This document shows, in pieces, positions 1 to 9,353 of a stretch of 64,000 nucleotides of DNA. Location: positions 205,001 through 269,000 of the forward strand of contig NZ_CP044990.1 in the NCBI RefSeq assembly GCF_009017495.1, written 5' to 3'. Source of the stretch: Deinococcus sp. AJ005 (lineage in GTDB: Bacteria; Deinococcota; Deinococci; Deinococcales; Deinococcaceae). Below the pieces are notes generated by a model that saw nothing but the letters and a program-made list of their open reading frames with translations, did no database searches and was not told where the DNA came from. Every line of letters begins with the position of its first letter. The first letter of the stretch is position 1. A program made the position numbers and the translations under genes.

Positions 1-2
1 CC

Positions 3-1193
3 GATCCCTGGAAGCGCGGTGATCTGTCCAAGTCCCATGACTACCGCGCGCGTCCAAACGGCTTCTATCCAGTTCATGACCCTCAGCAGGACGTCTGGTA
101 CGCTCCCAATCCCAAGCGGGTCTGGGCTTTCGCCTCCGAGCAATTTGTAAAGCCGGGCCAGAAGCTGCGGCGTGAGACGATGGAGCAACTGATCCGCGAG
201 GGACGGGTGATCTTCCCAAAAAAGGACCGCACCGCCTGTTACGCCACACTGGAGGAATTGCGCGCGGCCATCTACGAGGGACAGGCCCCGCACTTTCTGC
301 AACTGGGTCTGTACAACACCCGTGAGGAAGAAAACGCCTATCTATCGCAGTACGTCGGTAAACGCATCGGCTACGGCACGCCCGGCTACAAGCGCTTCCG
401 CTCGCAGATTAGACGGGCCGGCAAGCCGATTTCGAGCTGGATCGTAGGCCTCAAAGAGGATGACGGGGCAGAGGACCGAACCGTTTTACACAGTGGCCTG
501 AATGCTGAGGGAACCACCCTGCTGGGGCAGATGCTGCAATCGGCGGGCGTGGGCTTCAGCTACCCCAAACCATTGTCGCTGGTGCAAACGCTGATCGCAC
601 AGGCCACCGGCCCGGACGACACTGTGCTGGACTTTTTTGCGGGGAGCGGGACCACTGCACACGCTGTCCTGGCACTGAACGCTGCTGACGAAACCTCGAA
701 TCGCCGCTTCATTCTGGCGTCTTCTACCGAGGCCACGCCGCAGGAACCGCAGAAAAATCTGTGCCAGTCGGTGACGCGCGAGCGGGTCAGCCGGGCCATC
801 CAGGGCTACGGCCACCGCACGCGCTCCGGCCCGGTGCAGGTGCCTGGGCTGGGCGGAGACTTCGCTTATCTGCGTGCCACCCAACTTCCAGCAGGGGAGA
901 CGGCCCATGAACAGGTCTGGTTCGCCCTGCAACTACGTCATCTTCAGGCGTTGGGTGAATATCGCCCGGACTGCGACTTCCAGCAGCACTGGGCCGATGA
1001 GCTGGTCCTGTTCTATCTGACCGCAAGCAGCCCTGAAGTGCTGGATGAGGTTCGGCGGCTGACTGAGGCGGCGGGGCGGCCCGTCATCGTCTATAGCTGG
1101 TCATCGGTAGCAGTGGACTTCGAGTTGGAGAACGTGACCGTCTGCGCCGTCCCAGCAGAGCTTCGTGAAGCGTTTGGAGGAAAATGCCCCTGA
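3..1193 (+). CDS. Type III-like (Mod) site-specific adenine DNA methyltransferase, 3' part
   Basis: The reading frame is open from the first bases of the window, so the N-terminus, including the expected DPPY catalytic motif, lies outside. About 396 residues are visible. The SAM-binding motif DFFAGSGTTAHAVL lies near visible residue 210, near the C-terminal end of the catalytic fold, the order found in beta-class N6-adenine methyltransferases such as type III Mod subunits. The C-terminal part (GLGGDFAYLRATQL and beyond) is also Mod-like. It would methylate adenine in a specific DNA site. A short gene that may encode a nuclease overlaps its 3' end by 10 bases, so the two are probably translated together. 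No type III Res helicase follows. Confidence 0.85.
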   Translation, partial: DPWKRGDLSKSHDYRARPNGFYPVHDPQQDVWYAPNPKRVWAFASEQFVKPGQKLRRETMEQLIREGRVIFPKKDRTACYATLEELRAAIYEGQAPHFLQLGLYNTREEENAYLSQYVGKRIGYGTPGYKRFRSQIRRAGKPISSWIVGLKEDDGAEDRTVLHSGLNAEGTTLLGQMLQSAGVGFSYPKPLSLVQTLIAQATGPDDTVLDFFAGSGTTAHAVLALNAADETSNRRFILASSTEATPQEPQKNLCQSVTRERVSRAIQGYGHRTRSGPVQVPGLGGDFAYLRATQLPAGETAHEQVWFALQLRHLQALGEYRPDCDFQQHWADELVLFYLTASSPEVLDEVRRLTEAAGRPVIVYSWSSVAVDFELENVTVCAVPAELREAFGGKCP

Positions 1194-1792
1194 CCGCTGC
1201 AGATGCCATTCCTCTACGCGATCTGGTATCCGAAACGATGGTTCAGACGGCTGCCATCACCTGCGCGCGGCTGCTGCCGCATGTGCGGGACCGCGCCGAC
1301 TTGCATGGCCGCGATCCGCTGGAGAAGTACCACAACCTGCTGATGGGCGAGATCGCCGAACTGGCGGTGATCGCGTACCTGACCGCGCAGGGTAAATATG
1401 CCGTCTCAGCCGTGGATAAAGAAGCTGCGACGCCCGACGCGGGCCACGACATTCTCGTGCGCCGCAGGGACGGCACCCCGGCGAAATGCTCGGTGAAGTC
1501 CTCGCTGTCGTATAGGCATGGTATTGGGGCGATTCCGGGGCAGTTCCGGCCCGCTTTCAACCGCCGGGAGCCGCGCGACATCAATATTCAGGTGTATTTC
1601 CATTACCGGCTGGAGGGTGAACCGAGAACCACTGTGGCTGCCTCGACCCACGCCTACATCATCGGCTGGGCCTCCGAAAAGAAATTGCTGGATTCGGGAT
1701 TTATCGTCTATAACGGTGAGAAACGGCGGGTGGCAGACCTGAAGCTGGCCGATCTGTCACCGCTGGCCGAACTGCTGCCGCTGCTGTCGTAA
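1184..1792 (+). CDS. Unknown protein, possible PD-(D/E)XK-type nuclease partner of the methyltransferase
   Basis: The 202-residue product is not recognised with certainty. The start is supported by GGAGG at 1176-1180 just before the ATG, inside the methyltransferase gene. A pattern reminiscent of the PD-(D/E)XK nuclease core can be seen: a Glu-containing helix (GEIAEL, about residue 51), then PDAGHDILV (about 83-91) and a strand ending CSVKSS (about 100-105). The usual Glu/Asp before the Lys is a Ser here, so the assignment is tentative. The overlap with a DNA methyltransferase makes a restriction enzyme or other DNA-processing partner the leading inference. No membrane segment or signal peptide is visible. 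Confidence 0.6.
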   Translation: MPLTAADAIPLRDLVSETMVQTAAITCARLLPHVRDRADLHGRDPLEKYHNLLMGEIAELAVIAYLTAQGKYAVSAVDKEAATPDAGHDILVRRRDGTPAKCSVKSSLSYRHGIGAIPGQFRPAFNRREPRDINIQVYFHYRLEGEPRTTVAASTHAYIIGWASEKKLLDSGFIVYNGEKRRVADLKLADLSPLAELLPLLS

Positions 1793-1851
1793 AGACTTTG
1801 CCGTGGCCAGCCCCACATCCTGGCCCGGCTTTTCGCCGTAGCCTGGGGGGC

Positions 1852-2255
<404 letters not shown>

Positions 2256-2259
<4 letters not shown>

Positions 2260-2972
2260 AGGGGACGGCGCTGGTCACCGGCTCGGCCCACGGCATCGGG
2301 CGGGCGCTGGCGCTGGCTCTGGCGCGCGAGGGCTACCACGTCGCCGTGCATTACCGGGGCAGCGCGGATCAGGCTGAGGAAACCGCGCAACGGTGCGAGG
2401 AGGCCGGGGTGCAGGCCGTGACCTTGCAGGCCGACGTGGCCGATCCCGTCCAAGCCCGCGAACTGGTGCGCCGGGCGCACGCTGCCTTTGCCGGATCGCC
2501 GCTGGCCGTGCTGGTCAACAACGTGGGGAACTACGTGAACAAACCGCTGCTGGACACAAGTGACGCCGAGTGGGCCGAGATGCTGGGCAGCAACCTCACC
2601 TCCACCTTTGCCACCTGCCAGGAGGCCGCACCGCTGATGCGCTCTGCGGGATTCGGGCGCATCGTCAATCTGGGCTATGCGGGCGCACACAACCTGACGG
2701 CGCGCCCCGGCATCGTGCCGTACGTGATCGCCAAGACCGGGGTGCTGCAACTGTCGCGCTCGCTGGCGGCTGTACTTGCAGGCAGCGGCGTCAGCGTGAA
2801 CGTGGTCAGCCCCGGCGTGATCGAGACCAGCGTGTCACAGCCCCTGCGCGAGATTCCTGCTGGGCGTGCGGGAACGGTGGCCGAACTGGTGGACGCCGCG
2901 CTGTATTTCGTGCGCGCCAGCGACTATGTGACCGGGCAGGAGCTGGAAGTGGCCGGAGGCTGGAATCTGTAA
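2256..2972 (+). CDS. Short-chain dehydrogenase/reductase (SDR)
   Basis: The 238-residue product has the classical SDR layout: the cofactor-binding glycine motif TGSAHGIG (residues 7-14), NNVG in place of NNAG (about 88-91) and the catalytic YVIAK (Tyr and Lys about 157-161). It should be a cytosolic NAD(P)H-dependent oxidoreductase of unknown substrate. The serine normally about 13 residues before the catalytic Tyr is not present; the stretch reads [10 protein letters not shown]. Either a different residue polarises the substrate or the enzyme belongs to a diverged SDR subgroup. It starts inside the stop of the Nudix gene and ends before a strong convergent terminator. Confidence 0.88.
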
Positions 2973-2988
2973 ATGGCGGTGCCCGACA

Positions 2989-3025
2989 GAGAAGAGGCCG
3001 GGACAGTCGCTTCCGGCCTCTTCTC
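2989..3025. terminator. Bidirectional hairpin terminator
   Basis: A 13-bp perfect stem (2989-3001 pairs with 3013-3025) with an 11-base loop lies between the convergent SDR and YbaY-like genes. Confidence 0.75.
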
Positions 3026-3052
3026 ATTACTCTGTGTCGCGGTTGCCCTGGC

Positions 3053-3538
3053 TCAGCGCACCGTCACGGGCACATTCAGTGTGACCCGCACGCCGTCCGG
3101 TAGCGCCGTATCCGTGCTGGAGTACAGCACCTTGCCGTTTTTGTCGGCAATGGTGGCCCGCACCGCGTACTTGTGCGCGGCGTTCAGGCGAACTGGGTTG
3201 TAGACCATCTGGTACGGCGTAGACAGCCGGGTGGTGCTGAATTTAATATCCACCAGCGATTTGGCGGCGGTCAGGTCCACCAGACGGACCATGATCTGGC
3301 TGCCAGCGGGCAAGCGCAGGCCCTCGCTGGGGCCGATCACTCGTCCCCTGACCTCGCGGTAGCCTTTGGGGATGGACTCGCGGTTGTAGTCGTCCTGGTT
3401 GCTGGTGGCTGGCGCGGTGGCCGCAGGCTTGATCGGGGTCAGGGTCACGCCGCCGATCTGGGTCTGGGCCAGGGCAGAGGGAGCCAGCAACATGCCACAA
3501 AGGCTGAGGCTGAGGGAAAAGGAAACAGGGCGGCTCAT
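3053..3538 (-). CDS. Secreted YbaY/YscW-family protein
   Basis: The 161-residue precursor begins with a typical Sec signal peptide: MSRP, a Ser/Leu-rich hydrophobic core, then a likely cleavage site after PSALA. The mature part matches the YbaY (type III secretion chaperone-like YscW) beta-sandwich pattern: GRVIGPSEGLRLPAGSQIMV, then LVDL, then YNPVRLNAAHKYAVRATI. Escherichia coli YbaY is a lipoprotein of unclear function; this protein lacks a lipobox Cys and is probably periplasmic or cell-wall associated. The start at 3538 is chosen because it begins the signal peptide; the frame upstream is open but not protein-like. Confidence 0.8.
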   Translation of the reverse strand: MSRPVSFSLSLSLCGMLLAPSALAQTQIGGVTLTPIKPAATAPATSNQDDYNRESIPKGYREVRGRVIGPSEGLRLPAGSQIMVRLVDLTAAKSLVDIKFSTTRLSTPYQMVYNPVRLNAAHKYAVRATIADKNGKVLYSSTDTALPDGVRVTLNVPVTVR

Positions 3539-3701
3539 ATCTTCATGGTGGGGGCTGGGGCTGATTTCTTTGTGATCGGATGTTGATTTGATCTTCAGAA
3601 CCCGGCACGGCATCGCCGAAAAAGGTGGCCTGAGGCTATGCCGGCACACTTAGGGGCGTTATGCCAAAGCCGCTATGTGATGCTACGTATTTAGTTGTGG
3701 A

Positions 3702-3707
3702 CATAAT
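3702..3707 (+). promoter_or_regulatory. Possible -10 box of the HSP90-like gene
   Basis: CATAAT lies about 27 bases before the preferred start codon. There is no good Shine-Dalgarno site, so the exact start and promoter are uncertain. Confidence 0.35.
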
Positions 3708-3733
3708 TGACCGAGTCTGTCACAATGGCAGTT

Positions 3734-5539
3734 ATGTCTCATTCTTTTTCCGTGGATCTCGGCGGACTCATTGATCTGCTGAGCGAACACCTGTACAGCG
3801 GTCCCGAGGTGTATGTCCGCGAATTGATGCAAAACGGCATCGACGCCATCCGCGCCCGTCAGCAGGGGTTCGGCGAGGCGTTCTCGCCCGCGCTGGGCTT
3901 TGAGATCAGCAATGAGACCCTTACCTTCACCGACAATGGCGTGGGCCTGACCCCGGACGATATTCACACCTTTCTGGCGACCATCGGGCGCAGTTCCAAG
4001 CGCGGCAACATCGAGCTGATCGGGCAATTTGGTATCGGCCTGCTGGCATGCTTTCTGGTCAGCGAGGAGATTGAGCTGGTCAGCCGCAGCGCTTCCGGCA
4101 CGCCGCCCCTGCGCTGGCTGGGCCGCGCCGACGGTTCCTACACCCTGGAAGACGGCCCCGCCGATACGCCCATCGGCACCCGCGTCACGCTGAGCGCCCG
4201 TGAGGGCCGCGCCGAATACCTGCTGCCAGAGCGGGTCTCGGAGTGGGCAGGCGATTTTGGCGGGCTGCTGCCCTTCCCCGTGGCGGTGAATGGTGTGGCG
4301 GTCAACGGGAAGGGCGCACCCTGGCTGGACACGTCGCACGGTGAGGAAGCGAGGCGCGCGGCGGTGATGGCCTACGGCGCGGAGCTGCTGGGCGTGCCGC
4401 CGCTGGATTTCGTGGATATCGACACCGGGGCCGGACAGGTGCGCGGGGTGGCCTTCATCCTGCCCTGGACGCCCACGCTGGAGCGGCGCGGGCAGCACCG
4501 CGTCTACGTGCGGCACATGCTGCTCTCGGACAGGGAAGAGGAATTGACGCCGCGCTGGGCTTTCTTTATCCGGGCAGTGCTGGATGGCCAGGGGCTGCGG
4601 CCCAACGCCGCCCGCGACGCCCTGCGCGACGACGGCGATCTGTGGGCCGCCCGCGAGGAAATCGCCGGGCAACTCCGCGCTTACCTGGTGGAGCTGGCCG
4701 CGCGTGACCCCGCCGCGCTACGCCGTCTGATCGAGCTGCATTTTCTGAGCATCAAGGCGCTGGCCGCCGAGGACGACGCCTTCTTGCAGCTCTTCATGCC
4801 CTGGTTGCCCTTCGAGACCAGTGCGGGTTCGCTGGCCCTGCCCGAATACCTGGCGCTGGGCAGCCAGGAGCATCCCGAAATTCGCTTCTCGGGCGATCTG
4901 AACCTGTACCGTCAGGCCGCGCAACTGGCCCTGCCTGGGCAAACGCCGATTGTCCGGGCCATCTACACCTACGACTCTGCGCTGCTCTCGCGCTACGCCG
5001 CGCTGAATCCGGGTGTGCGCCTCACGCAACTCAGCCCCAATGATCTGGTGCAGGAATTCAGCGCCCTGACCCCGCAGGAACTGACCCAGACGGCCACGCT
5101 GCGCGAGGTGGCCCGCGACACGCTGCTGCCGCTGGACGCCGAGGCCCGCGTGAGCCGCTTTGACCCTGCCGAATTGCCCGCGCTGGCCTTCGCGCGCCCA
5201 CACCGCGAACTGGCCCGCACCCGCGAGAAGATGGGCGGCGCGGGTGGTGGCCTGTGGGCGGACCTGCTGGGCGACCTGGGGGCCGGGGGTCAGGAGGCGG
5301 CGATTGAGGTGCATTTCAACATTGCCCACCCCCTGATCCAGCAGGCCGCGCGCCTCCCCGACGCTCCTCTGCTGCGGCGGGTGCTGGGCATGCTGTATGT
5401 CCAGGCGCTGCTCCTCGGCCAGCACCCTCTGACCACCCGCGAGCTGGCCCTGCTCAACGGCGGCCTCGCCGATCTGATTGGCGACGCCCTGGCCGGGGCC
5501 GGGCTGGGCGAGCGGGAAAGCGTCTCGCGCCTGAACTGA
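3734..5539 (+). CDS. HSP90-family (HtpG-like) molecular chaperone ATPase
   Basis: The N-terminal GHKL ATPase domain is intact: ELMQNGIDA (about residues 29-37), DNGVG (about 69-73), GQFGIGLLA (about 97-105) and GTRVTL. The product is about 601 residues, slightly shorter than HtpG, and its C-terminal third is diverged, so it belongs to the separate 'HSP90 family protein' branch and is not plain HtpG. It should act in the cytosol as an ATP-driven chaperone or clamp. I prefer the ATG at 3734 because relatives start MSHxF; ATG 3725 and TTG 3707 are in frame. Two tandem TPR-like genes follow on the same strand, which suggests dedicated partners. Confidence 0.88.
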   Translation: MSHSFSVDLGGLIDLLSEHLYSGPEVYVRELMQNGIDAIRARQQGFGEAFSPALGFEISNETLTFTDNGVGLTPDDIHTFLATIGRSSKRGNIELIGQFGIGLLACFLVSEEIELVSRSASGTPPLRWLGRADGSYTLEDGPADTPIGTRVTLSAREGRAEYLLPERVSEWAGDFGGLLPFPVAVNGVAVNGKGAPWLDTSHGEEARRAAVMAYGAELLGVPPLDFVDIDTGAGQVRGVAFILPWTPTLERRGQHRVYVRHMLLSDREEELTPRWAFFIRAVLDGQGLRPNAARDALRDDGDLWAAREEIAGQLRAYLVELAARDPAALRRLIELHFLSIKALAAEDDAFLQLFMPWLPFETSAGSLALPEYLALGSQEHPEIRFSGDLNLYRQAAQLALPGQTPIVRAIYTYDSALLSRYAALNPGVRLTQLSPNDLVQEFSALTPQELTQTATLREVARDTLLPLDAEARVSRFDPAELPALAFARPHRELARTREKMGGAGGGLWADLLGDLGAGGQEAAIEVHFNIAHPLIQQAARLPDAPLLRRVLGMLYVQALLLGQHPLTTRELALLNGGLADLIGDALAGAGLGERESVSRLN

Positions 5540-5759
5540 GCGGGCGGCATCTGAAAGCACTCAGGCTGGATAGAAGCGACTTGACCCTGCCTGCCCCTCC
5601 TTTCATCTCTCCACCTGTGGGATGGGTACAGCCCGGCACGAGAGGGACGCTGCGAAGGCGGCGGGGGTAAGGCGGCCACCGGGCAGGCCACTCCCGCAAA
5701 CAACTTGCAAGTACCTCATTTTCATCTCAGCTTCCATCCCCACCAAAAGGAAACTTCCC

Positions 5760-6866
5760 ATGTCCCAACAACTTCAAGACCTGTATGACCGGATCGACGA
5801 TTTGCCCCGCTGCCCGGAGGAACTGGCGCTGATCGAGGAAGCGTCGCGCCTGACCGATCTGATGCAGGACGAGGCCGAGGGCTACCGCGTCCGCCGCATG
5901 CTGATGGACAGCGCCCATGCGGTGGGCCAGAGCGAGAAGATGCTAGTGGCGTTCGGCTGGTGCCGCGATTACGCGGACCGTCACCCGGAGGCGCTGGACG
6001 AGGGCGAGCAGCAGGATTTGCTGTGGCACCACCGCTGGGTGGTCAACGCCGGGCGCACCTTTCCGCAGATTCCCACACCGCGTCTGATGGCGCTGTACGA
6101 GGACTACGCCCGCCGGATGCGTGATCTGGGCCTCAGCAGGCACAACGAGGCCTTTGTGGGGTTGCTGTACGCCATGCACACAGGTGACGGCGCGGCAGCC
6201 AGCGGGCATTTTGAACGGCTGACCAGCACCGTGCGCGACGAGCTGAGCGCCTGCCCAGCCTGCGAAGCCGAGATCGAGGCCGATTACCATCTGTTCTGCG
6301 GTAATGACGAGGCCGCGCTGGGGCAGATTCAGCACATTCTGGACAGGCGCATGACCTGTGCCCATATCCCCACCGGCACCCACGCCCTGGCCCTGGCCCC
6401 GCTGATACGCCTGGGCCGCTGGGACGAGGCCGGGGAGCATGCCGCCCGCAACCGTCAGAGCGTATCGGGCGATCCCGATCACCTGTGGGCGCAGGCGCGG
6501 CACCTGGAATACCTGGCGCTGACCAGCCCTAACGCGGCCCTGAAGTGGTACGCCCACCACGTCGCCTGGGCCGAGCAGACACGGGAACTCGGTGCGGCCC
6601 AGACCTTCCACGCCGCTGCCGCCGTGCTGTTTACTGTCCTCTGGAACGGCGATCAGACAAAGACCTACGCCATCAGGCTCGCGCCCACTGTCTCAGGTTA
6701 TGCCGAGGACGGACAGTACAGCGCCGGGGAGCGTATGAATCACCATCTTGGTGAGGCGCAGCGCCTTGCCAGTCTGTTCGATGCCCGCAACGGCACCGCG
6801 CAGCAGCGGCGGGAAGTGGACATGGTGCTGGCGCTGGCGCGGATTGCACCACCAGCAAAAGCGTGA
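5760..6866 (+). CDS. Unknown TPR-like helical repeat protein, paralogue A
   Basis: The 368-residue cytosolic protein has no signal or membrane segment and consists of repeated helical pairs with alanine/leucine periodicity, resembling tetratricopeptide repeats, although I cannot place exact TPR units. It shares blocks with the next gene: FGWCRDYADRHPE, a CPACEAE pair of cysteines near residue 165, YHLFCGNDEAAL, WAEQTRE and FDARNGT. ATG 5760 is preceded by AAAGGA; the open frame upstream is not protein-like. Its place behind an HSP90-like gene suggests a client-binding or co-chaperone role, since TPR proteins are the usual HSP90 partners in eukaryotes. That is inference. Confidence 0.8.
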   Translation: MSQQLQDLYDRIDDLPRCPEELALIEEASRLTDLMQDEAEGYRVRRMLMDSAHAVGQSEKMLVAFGWCRDYADRHPEALDEGEQQDLLWHHRWVVNAGRTFPQIPTPRLMALYEDYARRMRDLGLSRHNEAFVGLLYAMHTGDGAAASGHFERLTSTVRDELSACPACEAEIEADYHLFCGNDEAALGQIQHILDRRMTCAHIPTGTHALALAPLIRLGRWDEAGEHAARNRQSVSGDPDHLWAQARHLEYLALTSPNAALKWYAHHVAWAEQTRELGAAQTFHAAAAVLFTVLWNGDQTKTYAIRLAPTVSGYAEDGQYSAGERMNHHLGEAQRLASLFDARNGTAQQRREVDMVLALARIAPPAKA

Positions 6867-6951
6867 GCCGCAGATTGCCATTCAGAAGAGTCGGCTTTTG
6901 GCCCAGATTAGTAGCCCAAACCTGTAACGCAGTCTTCAAGGAGGCCCCACC

Positions 6952-8013
6952 ATGACCGACCCCTACGAACTTCTGGAGCAGCAAGAGGACATGGACTACG
7001 GCCCGGAGCGGGTGGCCGCCGCCGAGGAAGCGGTGCGCCTGGCTGACCTGAGCGGCGACGGGGAGGCCAGCTATGACGCCCGTATCGCCCTAATCGAGGC
7101 GGCCACCATGTCGGGGCAGGCTGAGAAGATGTTCCCGGCCTTCGCGTGGTGCCAGCATTACGCGGCGCAGCACCCGGACGAGGTGGACGACTTTACGCTG
7201 GCCTGGGATCACAAGTGGGTGCTGAGCGCGGCGCAGCAGTTCCCGCAGTTTCCGCTGGGCCGTGTCCATGAGCTGCACGCCAGCTACGCGCAGTACGCCC
7301 GCAAGTTGGGAGCCGGGGCCAGCAGCATCCCGTATATGCAGATGCAACTGGCGATGCACACGGGCGATCACGCGGCGGCGCAGCGGGCCTTTACCGTGTG
7401 GCAGTTTGCCAAGGACGACCTGCTGAGCGACTGCTCGGCCTGCGAGGCACAGACCCACGCGGAATATCACCTGTTCATGGGCGATGACGCGGCCTGTCTC
7501 AAGCAGGGCCAGGCCATCCTGAAGAAGAGAATGAGCTGCGCGGAAATCCCGCACCTGACGTACGGCACGCTGCTTCAGCCCCTGCTGCGTCAGGGTGAAC
7601 ATGAACTCGCTCTTGGGTATGCGGTCAAGGGCCGCAAGATGGTGGAGGGGAACCCGGATTTTCTTCGCACCCAGGCCGAACATCTGGAATTTCTGGCCCT
7701 CACGGACACGTCTGCCGGGCTGGACTGGTACGCCCGCCATCTGCCCTGGGCCGAGCAGAGCCGCGAGTGGCTTTCGCAGATGAACTACCAGGCGGCGTCT
7801 GCATTGCTGTTCAGCAAGCTGGAGGGTGAGACGGTCACGCTGGCGCTTCCGCCTGAAGCCGAGGGCTGGCAGCAGGGCGGCGAGTACTCGGTCTCTGAGC
7901 GGCTGTTGTTGCATCTGAGCAAAGCATGCTCCCTGGCGGCGCAGTTCGACGGGCGCAACGGCACGCCCTATTACACCCAGAAGCTGGCGCAAACGATGGG
8001 TGAAGGCGCTTGA
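6952..8013 (+). CDS. Unknown TPR-like helical repeat protein, paralogue B
   Basis: This 353-residue protein is a clear tandem duplicate of the preceding gene. Matching blocks are FAWCQHYAAQHPD, CSACEAQ (two Cys, near residue 161), YHLFMGDDAACL, RMSCAEIP, LPWAEQSRE and FDGRNGT. It is predicted to be all-helical and cytosolic. The start is clear: AAGGAGG lies a few bases before ATG 6952. Its stop codon overlaps the TTG start of the AlkA-like gene, although the functional link across that overlap may be only transcriptional. The paired cysteines kept in both copies may bind metal or form a redox pair. Confidence 0.82.
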   Translation: MTDPYELLEQQEDMDYGPERVAAAEEAVRLADLSGDGEASYDARIALIEAATMSGQAEKMFPAFAWCQHYAAQHPDEVDDFTLAWDHKWVLSAAQQFPQFPLGRVHELHASYAQYARKLGAGASSIPYMQMQLAMHTGDHAAAQRAFTVWQFAKDDLLSDCSACEAQTHAEYHLFMGDDAACLKQGQAILKKRMSCAEIPHLTYGTLLQPLLRQGEHELALGYAVKGRKMVEGNPDFLRTQAEHLEFLALTDTSAGLDWYARHLPWAEQSREWLSQMNYQAASALLFSKLEGETVTLALPPEAEGWQQGGEYSVSERLLLHLSKACSLAAQFDGRNGTPYYTQKLAQTMGEGA

Positions 8014-8645
8014 ATACGGGCGTGCCCACTCCTGTGCCGCTGCTGCATCACGCCGACGCTGCCGCGCACCTGAGCGGCGATCCCACCATGCAGGAGCTGA
8101 TCGCCCGCAACGGCGAATTGCCTGTGGTGACGCCCACGCCCGATCCCTTCAGCACCCTGATCCGCAGCGTCAACGGCCAGCAACTCAGCGTGAAGGCCGC
8201 CGCCAGCATCCATGCCCGTCTGCTGGAACGTCTGGGCACGCTGGACGCTGGAACACTGCTGCAAACCCCCGGCGACGATCTGCGCGCGGCGGGCCTGTCG
8301 TGGGCCAAGGTGCGAACCGTAACAGCGATTGCCGAGGCCGCCCAGACGGGCACGGTGGATTTCGCCCACATCGCCACGCTGCCCGACGAGGAAGTTATTG
8401 CCGCCCTGGTTCCGCTACCCGGCATTGGCCGCTGGACCGCTGAGATGTTTCTGATGTTCGCCCTGGCCCGCCCCGACGTGTTCAGCATCGGCGATCTGGC
8501 GCTGCGGCAGGGGCTGGCGCGGCTGTACCCGAATGCGCCAGCCGACGAGGTGCTGGCCGGGTGGACGCCGTACCGCACGCTGGCTGCCCGTTACCTATGG
8601 GCCGACAGCCACCGGGTCAAGGCGGGTGGGGAACCGATTGGCTGA
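8010..8645 (+). CDS. DNA-3-methyladenine glycosylase II, AlkA type
   Basis: The product (211 residues) is an HhH-GPD superfamily base-excision enzyme. The helix-hairpin-helix LPGIGRWTAEM (about residues 137-147) is followed by the GPD-type loop FSIGDLALRQG, whose Asp (about residue 162) is the expected catalytic residue. It removes alkylated bases such as 3-methyladenine from DNA. It is short compared with E. coli AlkA (282) because the N-terminal TBP-like domain is missing, as in the compact bacterial AlkA forms described in Deinococcus. The TTG at 8010 overlaps the previous stop (TTGA) and has GAAGG four to eight bases upstream. Confidence 0.9.
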   Translation: MNTGVPTPVPLLHHADAAAHLSGDPTMQELIARNGELPVVTPTPDPFSTLIRSVNGQQLSVKAAASIHARLLERLGTLDAGTLLQTPGDDLRAAGLSWAKVRTVTAIAEAAQTGTVDFAHIATLPDEEVIAALVPLPGIGRWTAEMFLMFALARPDVFSIGDLALRQGLARLYPNAPADEVLAGWTPYRTLAARYLWADSHRVKAGGEPIG

Positions 8646-8656
8646 CACGAGGCGGC

Positions 8657-9319
8657 TCAGTCTTTAGAGCTTTCCTGTTCCTGCCACTGGGCATACGTCA
8701 TCCGCCCAATCTCAAACACGTCGCGTGTGCGCGTGTAGCCGCCGCGTCCGCCCATGCGTCCGATCAGGTCCAGCGCTGCCGTATCCACATACTGCTGTGC
8801 CTCGTCCAGCACGGCGTCGGCGCGTAGGCTCAGGCCGATGACCTGGCCCAGCACGATGCGGGTGTTACCGATCTGTATCGTCTGGACTTCCAGGCATTCC
8901 AGCGTGACGGGGCTGGCCTGCACACGAGGGACCGCGATTTTGACGCCGGGTTCCATCTGGATGTCCAGCTTCGTCGTCTCGGCCACGCCGTGCGGGAAAT
9001 CGGTGGCCGTGTCACTCATGACCTGCGCCAGGGCCGCGCTGACCAGATTCACGCTGAACTCGCCGCCGGGCTTGATGTTCAGCGCCGTGTCCTTGGGCGT
9101 GCCGTCTGCGCGGTTGCCAGGGGCGAAGGCCACGATGGGCGGATCGGACCCCATCAGGCCGAAGAAGCTGTAGGGGGCCAGATTGGGTGTGCCGTCCGCA
9201 CCCAGTGTGCAGACCCACGCGATGGGCCGGGGAACGACGGTGGCCGTCAGCAGCTTGTAGCGGGCGGAGTTGGGGAGTTCGGTCAGGTCAAAATGTTTGA
9301 AACCAGTGGGCAGGGCCAT
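8657..9319 (-). CDS. Flavin reductase family protein (FMN-binding split barrel)
   Basis: The 220-residue protein matches the flavin reductase/DIM6-NTAB family: TATVVPRPIAWVCTLGADG near the N-terminus, PYSFFGLMGSDPPIVAFAPG and the FSVNLV segment form the FMN-binding split barrel. It is probably a cytosolic FMN-dependent oxidoreductase or flavin donor; the substrate is unknown. It is transcribed divergently from xseB, and a TAGGGT box six bases before its ATG points to a leaderless mRNA. Confidence 0.88.
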   Translation of the reverse strand: MALPTGFKHFDLTELPNSARYKLLTATVVPRPIAWVCTLGADGTPNLAPYSFFGLMGSDPPIVAFAPGNRADGTPKDTALNIKPGGEFSVNLVSAALAQVMSDTATDFPHGVAETTKLDIQMEPGVKIAVPRVQASPVTLECLEVQTIQIGNTRIVLGQVIGLSLRADAVLDEAQQYVDTAALDLIGRMGGRGGYTRTRDVFEIGRMTYAQWQEQESSKD

Positions 9320-9325
9320 TGCCCC

Positions 9326-9331
9326 ACCCTA
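9326..9331 (-). promoter_or_regulatory. -10 box TAGGGT, leaderless flavin reductase gene
   Basis: The box is 6 bases from the ATG at 9319 and back-to-back with the xseB box. Confidence 0.6.
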
Positions 9332-9339
9332 GCGGGCGC

Positions 9340-9345
9340 TAGCAT
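9340..9345 (+). promoter_or_regulatory. -10 box TAGCAT, leaderless xseB
   Basis: The box is 8 bases before the ATG at 9354. Confidence 0.6.
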
Positions 9346-9353
9346 GGCAGGCC

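Noticed and set aside
3683..4672. Long open frame on the minus strand opposite the HSP90-like gene
   Set aside because: It is antisense to a clear ATPase gene, has Gln/Arg/His-rich composition typical of the opposite strand of GC-rich genes and no recognisable domain. The same applies to many other antisense frames in the window.
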